Part shown: positions 1-8,629 of the stretch, piece after piece
Layout of the letters: every line of letters begins with the position of its first letter
How positions within the stretch are numbered: position 1 is the first letter of the stretch
Assembly (NCBI RefSeq): GCF_001544975.2
Contig: NZ_FCOG02000028.1
Span: 21,613-85,612, forward strand
From: Caballeronia arationis
GTDB taxonomy: Bacteria; Pseudomonadota; Gammaproteobacteria; Burkholderiales; Burkholderiaceae
Direction: 5' to 3'
DNA: 64,000 nt
The notes under the pieces: model-generated
What the model was told of the DNA's origin: nothing
Database searches by the model: none
The model's input: the letters and a program-made list of their open reading frames with translations, nothing else
Position numbers and translations under genes: made by a program

Positions 1-198
1 CCCGCGGGCATCGAGCCGGCCGTGCGCGGCGACTTGCAGGCGCGGCGCGCGACGCTCTTCTTCATCGAGCACGACATGATTCGCGGCGTCATCGCGATCA
101 ATTCGCCGCGCGACCTGAAGCTCGCGCGCAAATGGATGGGCCAGGGGCGCGCGGTGGATGTCGCGACGCTCGTCGACGCGGGCAAGGCGCTCGCGTAA
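1..198 (+). CDS. C-terminal end of a ferredoxin-NAD(P) reductase-like protein (partial)
   Basis: An open frame enters from the left edge and stops with TAA at 196-198, giving the last 65 residues. The end reads VIAINSPRDLKLARKWMGQG, which resembles the reductase C-terminal domain of rhodocoxin- or putidaredoxin-reductase-type FAD enzymes, where an alanine/asparagine-rich strand is followed by a helix carrying an arginine. Those enzymes pass electrons from NADH to a ferredoxin that serves a Rieske oxygenase or P450. The FAD and NAD domains lie outside the window, so the family call rests on the tail only. The following MFS gene begins 37 bp downstream on the same strand and is probably co-transcribed. 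Confidence 0.5.
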   Translation, partial: PAGIEPAVRGDLQARRATLFFIEHDMIRGVIAINSPRDLKLARKWMGQGRAVDVATLVDAGKALA

Positions 199-235
199 CT
201 CTATGCAGCAGACAGGCACACGACAGGGAACAGGC

Positions 236-1639
236 ATGAGAACTATCGGCAACACCATCGCGGAGCAGGGCGGCGCCAGTGTCTCGGGCACGGTGACCCG
301 TGGCTCGATCATCGCGCGCATCGAGCGCCTGCCGGCCAACGCCATGCAGGTGCGCGCGCGGCTCCTGATCGGCGCGGCGACCTTCTTCGACGGCTTCGAC
401 GTCATCACCATCGCAGCCACGCTGCCGCTCCTGATCCAGAAGTGGGGATTGACGCCGGGGCAGGTCGGCTTCCTGATCGCGTCGGGCTCGATCGGGCAAC
501 TGATCGGCGCGTTCCTGTTTCCGTCGCTTGCCGAACGCTACGGCCGCGTGCGGGCGATTGCGTGGAGCTCGGGCATCATCGGTCTGACGAGCATCGCGTG
601 CGGCTTCGCGCCGAGCTTCGCGGTGTTCGTCGCGCTTCGCATCGTGCAGGGTCTCGGGCTCGGCGGCGAATTGCCGGTGGCCGCGACCTACATCAACGAG
701 ATCACGCGCGCTCACGGACGCGGGCGCTTCGTGCTGCTCTACGAGATCGTGTTCCCGATCGGCCTGCTTGCATCGAATGCGCTCGGCGCGTGGATCGTGC
801 CGCGCTTCGGCTGGGAAGCGATGTACTTCATCGGCGGCGTGCCGCTCGTGCTGTTCTTCATGCTGCGCGTGCTCGTGCCCGAGTCGCCGCGCTGGCTCGG
901 CGAGCGCGAGCGCATGACCGAAGCGGATCGCGCGCTCCGCGCGTTCGAAGCGAGCGTGAAGGGCCCGTTGCCGCCCGTCGGCAGCATCGCCGAATTCGAA
1001 GCGATGGTGCATCGCCATCCGAAGCGCCGCACGCTCGACCTGTTCGGCCGCGCCTACATCAAGCGCACGGTGGCGGTGGCGTTCCTGTGGATGACTTGCG
1101 GCGTGATCCAGTACGGCCTCTCGACGTGGCTCCCGACGATCTACAAGACCGTCTATCACGCGCCGCTGCAACTCGCGCTGAACCTGGCCGTCGCGGCATC
1201 GGTGCTAGGCGTGATCGGTTCGCTGACCTGCGCGCTGATCGTCGACAAGGTTGGCCGCAAGCCGGTGATCAACTGGTCGTTCGTGCTGTGCGCGATGTCG
1301 CTCGTGCTGGCCGGCGTGTTCCATGCGCAGTCGGTGTATGTCGTCGCGACGTTCTGCGCGCTGGCGCTGGGCTTCATGGCGTGCGGCTTCATCACTGCCT
1401 ACGTCTATACGCCCGAGCTTTACCCAACGAGCATCCGTGCCTTCGGCTGCGGACTCGGCGGCGCATGGCTCAAGGTAGCGGCGATCTTCGCGCCGGCGCT
1501 CGTCGGCAAGACGCTGGTCGGCGGCAATCTGGACGTGGCGTTCTACACGCTCGCCGCCGTGCCGATGCTGGCCGCCGTCGCGGTGCATTTCCTCGGCATC
1601 GAGACGAAGGGCAAGGTGCTGGAACAACTCGAAGCGTAA
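236..1639 (+). CDS. MFS transporter, aromatic-acid/sugar-porter type
   Basis: The product has about 467 residues and 12 predicted membrane segments, matching the usual MFS length. The loop after segment 2 carries a GRVRA-type motif A, and the central half ends with PESPRWL, a hallmark of the sugar-porter and aromatic acid:H+ symporter families. The second half has DKVGRK. The frame is open further upstream, but ATG 236 is preferred because AGGGAA lies just before it, while ATG 203 lacks a ribosome site. It would import a small carboxylate or aromatic acid by proton symport across the inner membrane. Position behind a ferredoxin reductase fits an aromatic substrate, but the substrate is inference. 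Confidence 0.8.
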   Translation: MRTIGNTIAEQGGASVSGTVTRGSIIARIERLPANAMQVRARLLIGAATFFDGFDVITIAATLPLLIQKWGLTPGQVGFLIASGSIGQLIGAFLFPSLAERYGRVRAIAWSSGIIGLTSIACGFAPSFAVFVALRIVQGLGLGGELPVAATYINEITRAHGRGRFVLLYEIVFPIGLLASNALGAWIVPRFGWEAMYFIGGVPLVLFFMLRVLVPESPRWLGERERMTEADRALRAFEASVKGPLPPVGSIAEFEAMVHRHPKRRTLDLFGRAYIKRTVAVAFLWMTCGVIQYGLSTWLPTIYKTVYHAPLQLALNLAVAASVLGVIGSLTCALIVDKVGRKPVINWSFVLCAMSLVLAGVFHAQSVYVVATFCALALGFMACGFITAYVYTPELYPTSIRAFGCGLGGAWLKVAAIFAPALVGKTLVGGNLDVAFYTLAAVPMLAAVAVHFLGIETKGKVLEQLEA

Positions 1640-1644
1640 ATGAA

Positions 1645-1675
1645 AAGCGGGGCGCATCGTCGATGCGCCCCGCTT
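1645..1675. terminator. Bidirectional intrinsic terminator
   Basis: A perfect 15-bp inverted repeat (AAGCGGGGCGCATCG and its complement) surrounds a single base, or a short loop when the centre opens. It lies between the convergent MFS gene and cupin gene. The minus-strand side runs into TTTTC, giving a short T tract, so it should mainly end the leftward cupin operon and also the rightward MFS transcript. Confidence 0.8.
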
Positions 1676-1690
1676 GAGCATTTGCGTCCT

Positions 1691-2035
1691 TCAGAGGATC
1701 ACATAGATCTTGCGCATCGTCTCTTCGACTTCCCACAAGCCTTCTGTATTCGCTTCGAAGAACAGCGTATCACCGCCCTTGAAGTGGATCGTCTCTTCGC
1801 CGTCGGGCGTAAAGCGGCCTCGTCCGGCGAGCATGTGCATCACTTCCGCCTGCTTCACCGCGCGACGATAGGTGCCCGGCGTGCATTCGAACACGCCGGT
1901 GTCGATGGAATCGTTGCCCGGTATCACGCGCTGCACGCCCGACACCCTGATCTCCGGCGTGCCGGGAAGCCCGGCCGTGCCCCAGTCCTCCAGTCCCTGC
2001 AATTCGATGCTCTGCCTGATCTGCTGTACTTTCAT
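1691..2035 (-). CDS. Small cupin-domain protein (EutQ-like)
   Basis: This 114-residue protein is a single cupin barrel. Residues 60-75 contain the KQAEVMHMLAGRGRF stretch and later the FKGGDTLFFE turn, which match the second half of the cupin_3/EutQ-type fold (GxxxxxxPGxxH family). The usual metal histidines are sparse: one histidine in the MHML stretch and one at IHFKGG. It is the last gene of the leftward operon beginning at dmlA, 30 bp after the deacylase. Such small cupins often act as isomerases, dimethylsulfoniopropionate lyase-like enzymes or ligand sensors; the reaction here is unknown. Confidence 0.75.
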   Translation of the reverse strand: MKVQQIRQSIELQGLEDWGTAGLPGTPEIRVSGVQRVIPGNDSIDTGVFECTPGTYRRAVKQAEVMHMLAGRGRFTPDGEETIHFKGGDTLFFEANTEGLWEVEETMRKIYVIL

Positions 2036-2065
2036 GTCGCTCGTCTAGGAATGGTGATGAGTGGA

Positions 2066-3043
2066 TTAGCGTGAAGCCGCGATGCGCTGTTCGATCCTGC
2101 CGAGCCGCACGACCGTCACGCCCGGGCGCAATTGCCTGAGCGACGGCATCACGAGCATGCAGTCGTCGTAGGGCGTAGAAACCGCTTCGCCATTCGACCA
2201 GCCGATCACGCTGCCCGCCTTGTCGAAGACTTCGAGGCCGGTGTATTCGCCAGCGAACCTGAAGTCCATGCTGTCCGCGACGACCGGCTCCGTCACGCGC
2301 ACCACGAGCATTTCGTCGGGCAGCGGAGCGAACCAGTCTTGCGGCAGATCGTCCGCATCGACCACGCCCGAGAGCGCGAGAAAACGCGCGGTGACATCGC
2401 GTGCGACATCGACGGCGCTCGCTTCCCAGTGCTGCCCGCATTCGATCAGGAGCGCGTTCTTCGGACTCGACGGATCGCCGAAACCTTCGTAATCGCGCAT
2501 GCGGCGGCCTTCCGGATGGCCTTCGTCGCAGATGACCGTCGCGGGCGTGCCGAGCTTCGCGGCCAGTTCGATGCCCTTCGCGAGCGGTCCCGCGACGATC
2601 AGCGGCGCGCTCTTCTCGTGCATCGAATGCAGGTCGAGCAGCAGGTCGACCGTATCGATCACGGGACGCATCGCGCGCGCGCGTTCGAGTTCACTCGAAA
2701 CGCGCGAGGTGTCGTCGAGCGTCTTCGCTGTCCACACGCGATTGAAGTCCTGATCGACGAAGCGCGCGGCATCGGGCTTCGTCGCATCGAAGCTCCCGTA
2801 CGCCGCCACGTTCGCGAACGCGAGCGTGAGCCGGCCGCGCCGCGGTCGCAGCTTCGCGCGCAGAAGTGCATCGACGACGATCGCGCCGCACACTTCGTTG
2901 CCATGCGTGAGCGCGTTGATCATCACATGCGGGCCGGCCACGCCCGAGTCGAACGTGTGCACGTACGCGATGCCGGAGTCGCTCGCTTCGTGGGCGCCGA
3001 TGTCCGGGAACGCGATCTCGATCGGATAGGCTTGGCTGCTCAT
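2066..3043 (-). CDS. Succinylglutamate desuccinylase/aspartoacylase-family zinc hydrolase
   Basis: The 325-residue product has the zinc-binding HGNE motif near residue 49, a QDFNR motif near residue 98 (the basic substrate-binding patch) and DLHSMHE near residue 140 supplying the second histidine, all typical of the AstE/AspA branch of M14 carboxypeptidases. These enzymes remove an acyl group from an N-acyl amino acid in the cytoplasm. Its ATG overlaps the stop of the upstream aldehyde dehydrogenase gene (ATGA), showing translational coupling. With an aldehyde dehydrogenase, a nearby class III aminotransferase and an Lrp gene, the set recalls ectoine-derivative (doe-type) catabolism, but no ectoine hydrolase is present, so the substrate stays open. 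Confidence 0.85.
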   Translation of the reverse strand: MSSQAYPIEIAFPDIGAHEASDSGIAYVHTFDSGVAGPHVMINALTHGNEVCGAIVVDALLRAKLRPRRGRLTLAFANVAAYGSFDATKPDAARFVDQDFNRVWTAKTLDDTSRVSSELERARAMRPVIDTVDLLLDLHSMHEKSAPLIVAGPLAKGIELAAKLGTPATVICDEGHPEGRRMRDYEGFGDPSSPKNALLIECGQHWEASAVDVARDVTARFLALSGVVDADDLPQDWFAPLPDEMLVVRVTEPVVADSMDFRFAGEYTGLEVFDKAGSVIGWSNGEAVSTPYDDCMLVMPSLRQLRPGVTVVRLGRIEQRIAASR

Positions 3044-4512
3044 TCCAGTCCGCCCTGGCAGAGATACTTGATCGACAGGTAATCGTCGAGGCCGTACTTC
3101 GAGCCTTCGCGGCCGTAGCCCGATTCCTTCACGCCGCCGAAGGGCGCGGCCTCGCTTGCGAGCGCGCCTTCGTTGATGCCGACGATGCCCGCTTCGAGCT
3201 GCCGTGCGACCCGGTCGATGCGGCGCACGTCGTTGCTGTAGAAATACGACGCAAGGCCGAACGGTGTGTCGTTGGCTGCGCGGATCGCTTGCTCTTCGTC
3301 GTCGAAGCGAAAGAGCGGCACCACCGGGCCGAAGGTTTCCTCGCAGCTCAGTTGCATGTCGCTTGTTGCGTCAGCGAGGACGGTCGGCGCGTAGTAGTTC
3401 GGTCCGAGCGTGGTCAGTCGCTTGCCGCCGGCGACCACTCGTGCGCCCTTGTTCACGGCGTCGTCGACGTGGCGCGCGATCTTGTCGATCGCGCGGGCGT
3501 TGATCATCGGGCCGATCTGCGCGTCGGGGTCGGTGGCGGGCGCGACTTTCAGCGCCGCGACGCGTGTGGCGAGCAGGTCCGCGAACTTCTCATACACGCC
3601 CGACTGCACGTACACGCGATTCGGGCACACGCAGGTCTGCCCGCCGTTGCGGAACTTCGATGCGAGCAGGCCCGCCACGGCGGCGTCGAGATCGGCGTCG
3701 TCGAAGACGATGAAGGGCGCGTTGCCTCCGAGTTCCAGCGAAAGCTTCTTGAGCGTTTCCGCCGATTCGCGCGCGAGATACTTGCCGACCGGCGTCGAAC
3801 CGGTGAAGGTGATCTTGCGCACGCGGCCGTCGTGCAGCCAGTCCGCAACCGCTGGCACCGCGTTCTCGCGCGATGCCGAGATCAGGTTCAGCACGCCCGG
3901 CGGCACGCCCGCTTCATGCGCGAGCAGCACGAGCGCGAGCGCGGTGAGCGGCGTGTCCTCGGCGGGCTTGCCAACCACCGTGCAGCCAGCCGCGAGCGCA
4001 GGCGCGATCTTGCGCGCGATCATCGCGAGCGGAAAATTCCACGGCGTGATCGCCGCGACGATGCCGATCGGTTCCTTGATCGCGCTCATCCGCTTGCCGC
4101 GCTGCTGCTGCGGGATGATGTCGCCGTAGATGCGCGTCGCTTCATCCGCGAACCACGCGACATACGATGCGCCGTACAGCACTTCGCCGCGTCCTTCCGC
4201 GAACGGCTTGCCCTGTTCGAGCGAGATCAGCCGGCCGAGCGCGTCGGCGTTGTCCAGCATCAGCGCGTGCCAGCGATGCAGCACGGCCGCGCGCTCTTTC
4301 GGTAGCGCATCGCGCCATGCGGGGAAGGCGCGCGCGGCGGCGTCGGTGGCGGCGCGGGCATCGGCTTCGCCGCTGTCGGCGACATCGGCGATCACTTCGC
4401 CTGTTGCCGGGTTCGTCACGCCGAAGCGCTTGCCGCTTGCGGCGGCGACCCATTTGCCGTCGATGAAATTGTCTGCGCGGATCAGGTCTTTCAGTTCGAA
4501 CTTGGTTGTCAT
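3040..4512 (-). CDS. gabD: NAD(P)-dependent succinate-semialdehyde dehydrogenase (GabD type)
   Basis: The 490-residue protein is a full-length aldehyde dehydrogenase. It shows the TPWNFPLA segment, the glycine-rich FTGSTPVGKYL nucleotide loop, the LELGGNAPFIVFDDADL stretch with the general-base glutamate, and GGQTCVCPNR with the catalytic cysteine. The double cysteine and the GNAPFIV pattern are those of GabD. It oxidises succinate semialdehyde or a similar acid aldehyde to the dicarboxylic acid. Two ATGs are possible; AAGGAG lies one base before ATG 4518 but seven bases before ATG 4512, so 4512 is the better start. It follows the dehydrogenase gene by 16 bp and overlaps the deacylase gene by four. 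Confidence 0.9.
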   Translation of the reverse strand: MTTKFELKDLIRADNFIDGKWVAAASGKRFGVTNPATGEVIADVADSGEADARAATDAAARAFPAWRDALPKERAAVLHRWHALMLDNADALGRLISLEQGKPFAEGRGEVLYGASYVAWFADEATRIYGDIIPQQQRGKRMSAIKEPIGIVAAITPWNFPLAMIARKIAPALAAGCTVVGKPAEDTPLTALALVLLAHEAGVPPGVLNLISASRENAVPAVADWLHDGRVRKITFTGSTPVGKYLARESAETLKKLSLELGGNAPFIVFDDADLDAAVAGLLASKFRNGGQTCVCPNRVYVQSGVYEKFADLLATRVAALKVAPATDPDAQIGPMINARAIDKIARHVDDAVNKGARVVAGGKRLTTLGPNYYAPTVLADATSDMQLSCEETFGPVVPLFRFDDEEQAIRAANDTPFGLASYFYSNDVRRIDRVARQLEAGIVGINEGALASEAAPFGGVKESGYGREGSKYGLDDYLSIKYLCQGGLE

Positions 4513-4528
4513 CGCCATGCTCCTTGAA

Positions 4529-5611
4529 TCACGCGAGCCGTTCGGCAATGGCCTTGCCGACGTCGGTCGTGCTGGCGCGGCCGCCGAGGTCGCCGGTATG
4601 CGGACCTTCCTTCAGCACCGCTTCGATCGCGGCGAGGATCGCGTCGTGCGCTTCGCGCTCCGGGCCCCGGCCGTTGCCGAGGAAATCGAGCATCATGCCC
4701 GCCGACCAGATCATCGCGATTGGATTGGCGATGTTCTTGCCCGAGATGTCCGGCGCCGAGCCGTGCACCGGCTCGAAGAGCGACGGGAACGTGCGTTCGG
4801 GATTCAGGTTGCCCGAAGGCGCGATGCCGATCGTGCCGGTGCAGGCGGGGCCGAGGTCGGAAAGAATGTCGCCGAAGAGGTTGGTCGCGACCACGACGTC
4901 GAAGCGGTCCGGATTCAGCACGAAGCGCGCACAGAGAATGTCGATGTGCTGCTTGTCCCACTTCACGTCCGGATGCAGCGCGGCGACTTCGGCGGCACGC
5001 GCATCCCACCAAGGCATGCTGATCGAGATGCCGTTGCTCTTCGTCGCGACCGTGATCTTCTTCTCGCGACGCTCGGCCAGATCGAATGCGAACTTCAGCA
5101 CGCGCTCGGAGCCCTTGCGCGTGAAGATCGACTGCTGCGTCACGAACTCGCGATCCGTGCCCTCGAACATCGTGCCGCCCACCGACGAATACTCGCCTTC
5201 GGTGTTCTCGCGCACGATCATCATGTCGATGTCGCCCGCCTTGCGGCCCGCGAGCGGCGAAGGCACGCCGTCGAAGAGACGCGCCGGGCGCAGGTTGATG
5301 TACTGGTCGAATTCGCGGCGGAACTTGAGCAGCGAGCCCCAGAGCGAGATGTGATCGGGCACCGTGTCGGGCCAGCCGACCGCGCCGAACAGGATCGCAT
5401 CCGCGCCTTCGAGTTGCGCCTTCCAGTCGTCGGGCATCATCTGGCCGTGCTTCGCGTAGTAATCGCAGCTCGCCCACTCGATGTGCTGGTATTCCAGCGC
5501 GATGCCGAAGCGCTTGCCGACAGCGTCGAGCGCGCGCAGCCCTTGGGGCATCACTTCACGGCCGATGCCGTCTCCGGGAATTACGGCGATGCGATACGTT
5601 TTGCTGGTCAT
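4529..5611 (-). CDS. dmlA: Tartrate/D-malate dehydrogenase (decarboxylating)
   Basis: The 360-residue protein belongs to the isocitrate/isopropylmalate dehydrogenase family. It has IPGDGIGREV at the start, the RENTEGEYSS substrate loop near residue 140, NLFGDILSD with metal-binding aspartates near 250 and FEPVHGSAPDISGK near 290. The family branch with DHISLWGSLLKFR and a Glu-Tyr-Ser loop is TtuC/DmlA, which oxidises and decarboxylates D-malate or tartrate with NAD. AGGAGA sits five bases before ATG 5611. A LysR gene diverges from it, the same arrangement as dmlA and dmlR in E. coli. It heads a four-gene operon with the aldehyde dehydrogenase, deacylase and cupin genes. Confidence 0.9.
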   Translation of the reverse strand: MTSKTYRIAVIPGDGIGREVMPQGLRALDAVGKRFGIALEYQHIEWASCDYYAKHGQMMPDDWKAQLEGADAILFGAVGWPDTVPDHISLWGSLLKFRREFDQYINLRPARLFDGVPSPLAGRKAGDIDMMIVRENTEGEYSSVGGTMFEGTDREFVTQQSIFTRKGSERVLKFAFDLAERREKKITVATKSNGISISMPWWDARAAEVAALHPDVKWDKQHIDILCARFVLNPDRFDVVVATNLFGDILSDLGPACTGTIGIAPSGNLNPERTFPSLFEPVHGSAPDISGKNIANPIAMIWSAGMMLDFLGNGRGPEREAHDAILAAIEAVLKEGPHTGDLGGRASTTDVGKAIAERLA

Positions 5612-5705
5612 GCGGGTCTCCTGATCGAAATGTCGATAACGATTAGTTTATTCCTGCTGGATCGTCATAAAATTCGGCTTTTGGTTAAGCCACTATGCAC
5701 GAATC
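5612..5705. promoter_or_regulatory. Divergent dmlA-dmlR control region
   Basis: This 94-bp stretch separates the two start codons and is AT-richer than its surroundings. It contains TTAGTTTATT and ATAAAATTCGGCTTTTGG, candidates for LysR-type T-N11-A sites and overlapping promoter elements for both directions. The assignment is by position; no exact operator consensus is known to me. Confidence 0.5.
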
Positions 5706-6620
5706 GTGAAGAAAGCGCCGAACCCCACGCCGAACCTCGACGACCTGCGCGTGTTCTGCCTCGTCGCCCGCAAGGCCAGCTTCAGCGCGGCGGCGGACGC
5801 GCTCGCGGTATCGGCGGCGTATGTCAGCAAGCGCGTGAGCGTGCTCGAAGCCGATCTCGGCACGCGCCTCTTGCATCGCTCGACACGCCGCGTCGCGATC
5901 ACCGAGGCGGGTGAGCGCGTCTACGCGTGGGCCGAGAAGATTCTGGACGACGTCGACCAGCTCGTCGAGGACGTTTCGACTACCCGGCGGCTTCCGCGCG
6001 GCACGCTTTCCGTGTCGAGCAGCTTCGGCTTCGGGCGGCATGTGGTCGCGCCGGCGCTCTCGCGCCTGACCGAGCGCTATCCGCAACTGAGCGTGCGGTT
6101 CGAACTGTTCGACCGCATCGTCGATGTGGCGGGCGAGGGCTTCGATCTCGATGTGCGCATCGGCGACGAGATCGCGCCGCATCTGATCGCGAAGCGCCTT
6201 GCGTCAAATTACCGGGTCCTGTGCGCATCGCCCGCTTATCTGGAGCGGCACGGCGCGCCGCGTGCGCTTGCCGATCTCGCGGCGCATCCGTGCCTTGCAA
6301 TCAAGGAACGCGATCATCCGTTCGGCGTGTGGCGGCTTTCCGTGCGCGCCGAAACCACTTCGATCCGCGTGACGGGGCCGCTCTCGACCAATCACGGCGA
6401 AGTGGCCGTGCAATGGGCGGTGGAGGGGCGCGGCATCGTGCTGCGTTCGATGTGGGACGTGCGGCCATTGCTTGCGAACGGCACGCTCGTGCAGGTGCTG
6501 CCGGAGGCGACGCAGAGCGCGAACGTGTGGGCCGTCTATCCGGAGCGGCTCGCGACGTCGGCGAAGGTGAGGGTGTGCGTGGATTTCCTGAGCGAGGAGT
6601 TCGCGCGCTGGCCCGGCTGA
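5706..6620 (+). CDS. dmlR: LysR-family regulator, DmlR-like
   Basis: The 304-residue protein has an N-terminal winged helix-turn-helix (residues about 12-70, with FCLVARKASFSAAADALAVS and a recognition helix ending in RVSVLEADLGTRLLHRSTR) and a periplasmic-binding-like effector domain from about residue 95. The start is GTG; no in-frame ATG exists nearby. It diverges from the D-malate/tartrate dehydrogenase gene, so it probably activates that operon in response to the hydroxyacid substrate, as DmlR does in E. coli. The assignment of the specific inducer is inference. Confidence 0.85.
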   Translation: MKKAPNPTPNLDDLRVFCLVARKASFSAAADALAVSAAYVSKRVSVLEADLGTRLLHRSTRRVAITEAGERVYAWAEKILDDVDQLVEDVSTTRRLPRGTLSVSSSFGFGRHVVAPALSRLTERYPQLSVRFELFDRIVDVAGEGFDLDVRIGDEIAPHLIAKRLASNYRVLCASPAYLERHGAPRALADLAAHPCLAIKERDHPFGVWRLSVRAETTSIRVTGPLSTNHGEVAVQWAVEGRGIVLRSMWDVRPLLANGTLVQVLPEATQSANVWAVYPERLATSAKVRVCVDFLSEEFARWPG

Positions 6621-6639
6621 AGCGGGCACATCGCGCGAT

Positions 6640-7137
6640 TCAGGGATGATGCTGCGAGAAGAGCGTTTCGAGCGGATAGTGCGACTTCACGAACGGCGAC
6701 TTGATGATCACGTAGCTGAAGTACTTTTCGATGCCGATATCGCGTTCGAGCAGCCCTTCGATGATGCTCTGATAGTGGCTCACGCTGCGCGTCACGAACT
6801 TGAGCAGGTAATCGTAGCCGCCGCTCGCGAGATGACACTCGACGATCTCGTCGATATCCTTGATCGCGTTGACGAACTTGATGAAGTCTTCGCGGCGATG
6901 ATCGGCGAGCGTCACTTCGGTGAAGACGATCTGCACGTCGCCGAGCTTTTCGAGCGCGATCTGCGCGCCGTAGCCGATGATATAGCCCGCCTTCTCCAGG
7001 CGCTTCACGCGGATGAGGCAGGGGCTCGGCGACAGACCGACGGCATCGGCAAGCTCGACGTTGGTGATGCGGCCTTTCTTTTGCAATTGCGAAAGGATCC
7101 GCAGGTCGATACGGTCAAGCTTGCTGTCGTTGCTCAT
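6640..7137 (-). CDS. Lrp/AsnC-family transcriptional regulator
   Basis: The 165-residue protein has the AsnC-type helix-turn-helix in the first 60 residues (LDRIDLRILSQLQKKGRITN followed by VELADAVGLSPSPCLIRVKRL) and a RAM effector domain after it (residues 70-150, with ECHLASGGYDYLLKF). These proteins form octamers and respond to amino acids. It lies 59 bp downstream of the class III aminotransferase gene in the same direction, so the pair is likely co-transcribed and the aminotransferase its target. Among close arrangements, DoeX with DoeD in ectoine catabolism is similar. Confidence 0.9.
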   Translation of the reverse strand: MSNDSKLDRIDLRILSQLQKKGRITNVELADAVGLSPSPCLIRVKRLEKAGYIIGYGAQIALEKLGDVQIVFTEVTLADHRREDFIKFVNAIKDIDEIVECHLASGGYDYLLKFVTRSVSHYQSIIEGLLERDIGIEKYFSYVIIKSPFVKSHYPLETLFSQHHP

Positions 7138-7196
7138 TGTGTTGGATCGTAGGGCATCTTTGAAAAACGTCCGCCGATCTTATCACGCGATTTTTC

Positions 7197-8606
7197 TCAC
7201 GCAGCCGCGCGTGCGGGCGCCTTGCCTGCGGCGTTGAGCGCGGCGCGCACGTCGGCTTGCGCGAGCACGTCGTCGAGCGTCTTTTCGAGGCGTTCGAACA
7301 GCATGTCGAATTCGCTTTCCGTATAGCAGAGCGCGGGCGCGAAGCCGAGGATGTTGTCGTTGAAGGCGCGGAACACGAGCCGGTTCTGATAGGCGGCGGT
7401 CGCGATGCGCTCGGAGAGCTTGAGCGACGGATCGAAGCCCGCCTTGTTCTCCTTGTCCGCGACGAGTTCGAGCGCGCCGAGCAGGCCGCGATGCCGCGAA
7501 TCGCCGACGAGCGGATGCGCCGTGAGCGCGTCGAGCCCGAGAGCAAAGCGCGGCGCGCGTGCCTGGCCGTTGGCGAGCAGGCAGCCCTCGTGATAGAGGC
7601 GCATCACTTCGAGGCCGATTGCGGCGCTGACCGGATGCGCCGAATACGTGTGCCCGTGACCGATCGCGGCGGCCGGATCTCCGCCATCGGCGATGCCCTG
7701 GTAGATCGCGTCGGACATGAGGACGGCGCCCATCGGCGCGTAGCCTGCGGTAAGACCCTTCGCGACGGTCATCAGGTCCGGCTCGACGCCTTCGCCTTCG
7801 CAGGCGAAGAGCGGGCCGGTGCGCCCGAAGCCCGTGATGACTTCATCGGCGACGAAGAGAATGTCGAGCTTGCGGCAGGCTTCGCGCATCGCTTTCAGCC
7901 AGCCGGCCGGCGGCACGATGACGCCGCCCGAGCCCTGGATCGGCTCGCAGAAGAAGGCCGCGACGTTTTCCGCGCCGAGCGCGGCCACCTTTGCTTCGAG
8001 CGCGGCGACGGAGGCGGCGATCAGGGCGTTGTCATCGGCGAAGGTGTTGCGGTACGCATAGGGCGACGCGATGTGATGCTGATGGGGCAGCGGCAGGTCG
8101 AAGTGGCGGTGGAAGGCGGGCAGCGCGGTGAGCCCGGCACCGATCGACGACGAGCCGTGATAGCCGCGTTCGAGCGCGATGATGTGCTTCTTCGACGGGC
8201 GGCCGGTCGCGTTGAAATAGTGCGTGATGAAGCGCAGCGCGGAATCGACCGCATCGGAGCCGCCCAGCGTGAAGTAGACGTGCTGCAACGAAGCGGGTGC
8301 TTTTTCGACGAGCTTCGCGGCCAGTTCGATGGCCGGTTCCGAGCCGAAGTGGAAATAGCTGGTGGCGTAGGGGAGCCGCGTCATCTGCTCGGTGGCGGCC
8401 TTGACGATGCTCTCGTGGCCGTAGCCCGTATTGACGCACCAGAGGCCCGAAAAGGCGTCGAGCAGTTCGTTGCCGTCGATGTCGCGCAGGAACACGCCGT
8501 GGGCCGATTCGAGCACGGTGACACCGCGGGCTTCGTGGGCGCGGTAGCTGACTACCGGGTGGATCAGGTGCTTGCGGTCGGCTTCGATAAGCGATTGGGT
8601 CGACAT
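7197..8606 (-). CDS. Class III (omega-amino acid/diamine) pyridoxal-phosphate aminotransferase
   Basis: The 469-residue product is a complete class III aminotransferase. It shows GSDAVDSALRF (cofactor phosphate contact), YHGSSSIGAG, the EPIQGSGGVIVPP segment, DEVITGFGRTG near residue 255 with the aspartate that holds the pyridine nitrogen, and the MTVAKGLTAGYAPMGAV stretch with the Schiff-base lysine. Members transfer an amino group from beta-alanine, putrescine, diaminobutyrate or similar omega-amines to pyruvate or 2-oxoglutarate. GAGGA lies six bases before ATG 8606. The Lrp gene follows it. The substrate cannot be read from the sequence. Confidence 0.9.
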   Translation of the reverse strand: MSTQSLIEADRKHLIHPVVSYRAHEARGVTVLESAHGVFLRDIDGNELLDAFSGLWCVNTGYGHESIVKAATEQMTRLPYATSYFHFGSEPAIELAAKLVEKAPASLQHVYFTLGGSDAVDSALRFITHYFNATGRPSKKHIIALERGYHGSSSIGAGLTALPAFHRHFDLPLPHQHHIASPYAYRNTFADDNALIAASVAALEAKVAALGAENVAAFFCEPIQGSGGVIVPPAGWLKAMREACRKLDILFVADEVITGFGRTGPLFACEGEGVEPDLMTVAKGLTAGYAPMGAVLMSDAIYQGIADGGDPAAAIGHGHTYSAHPVSAAIGLEVMRLYHEGCLLANGQARAPRFALGLDALTAHPLVGDSRHRGLLGALELVADKENKAGFDPSLKLSERIATAAYQNRLVFRAFNDNILGFAPALCYTESEFDMLFERLEKTLDDVLAQADVRAALNAAGKAPARAAA

Positions 8607-8629
8607 GGACGGTCCTCGGACGGGGTGGG

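Noticed and set aside
158..235. Longer N-terminus for the first MFS transporter
   Set aside because: It overlaps the end of the reductase frame and has no ribosome site; ATG 236 has AGGGAA upstream.
98..1171. Long minus-strand open frame opposite the MFS gene
   Set aside because: It is rich in Arg, Ala, His and Asp without any domain, as expected for the antisense of GC-rich coding DNA. Many similar frames occur throughout the window.
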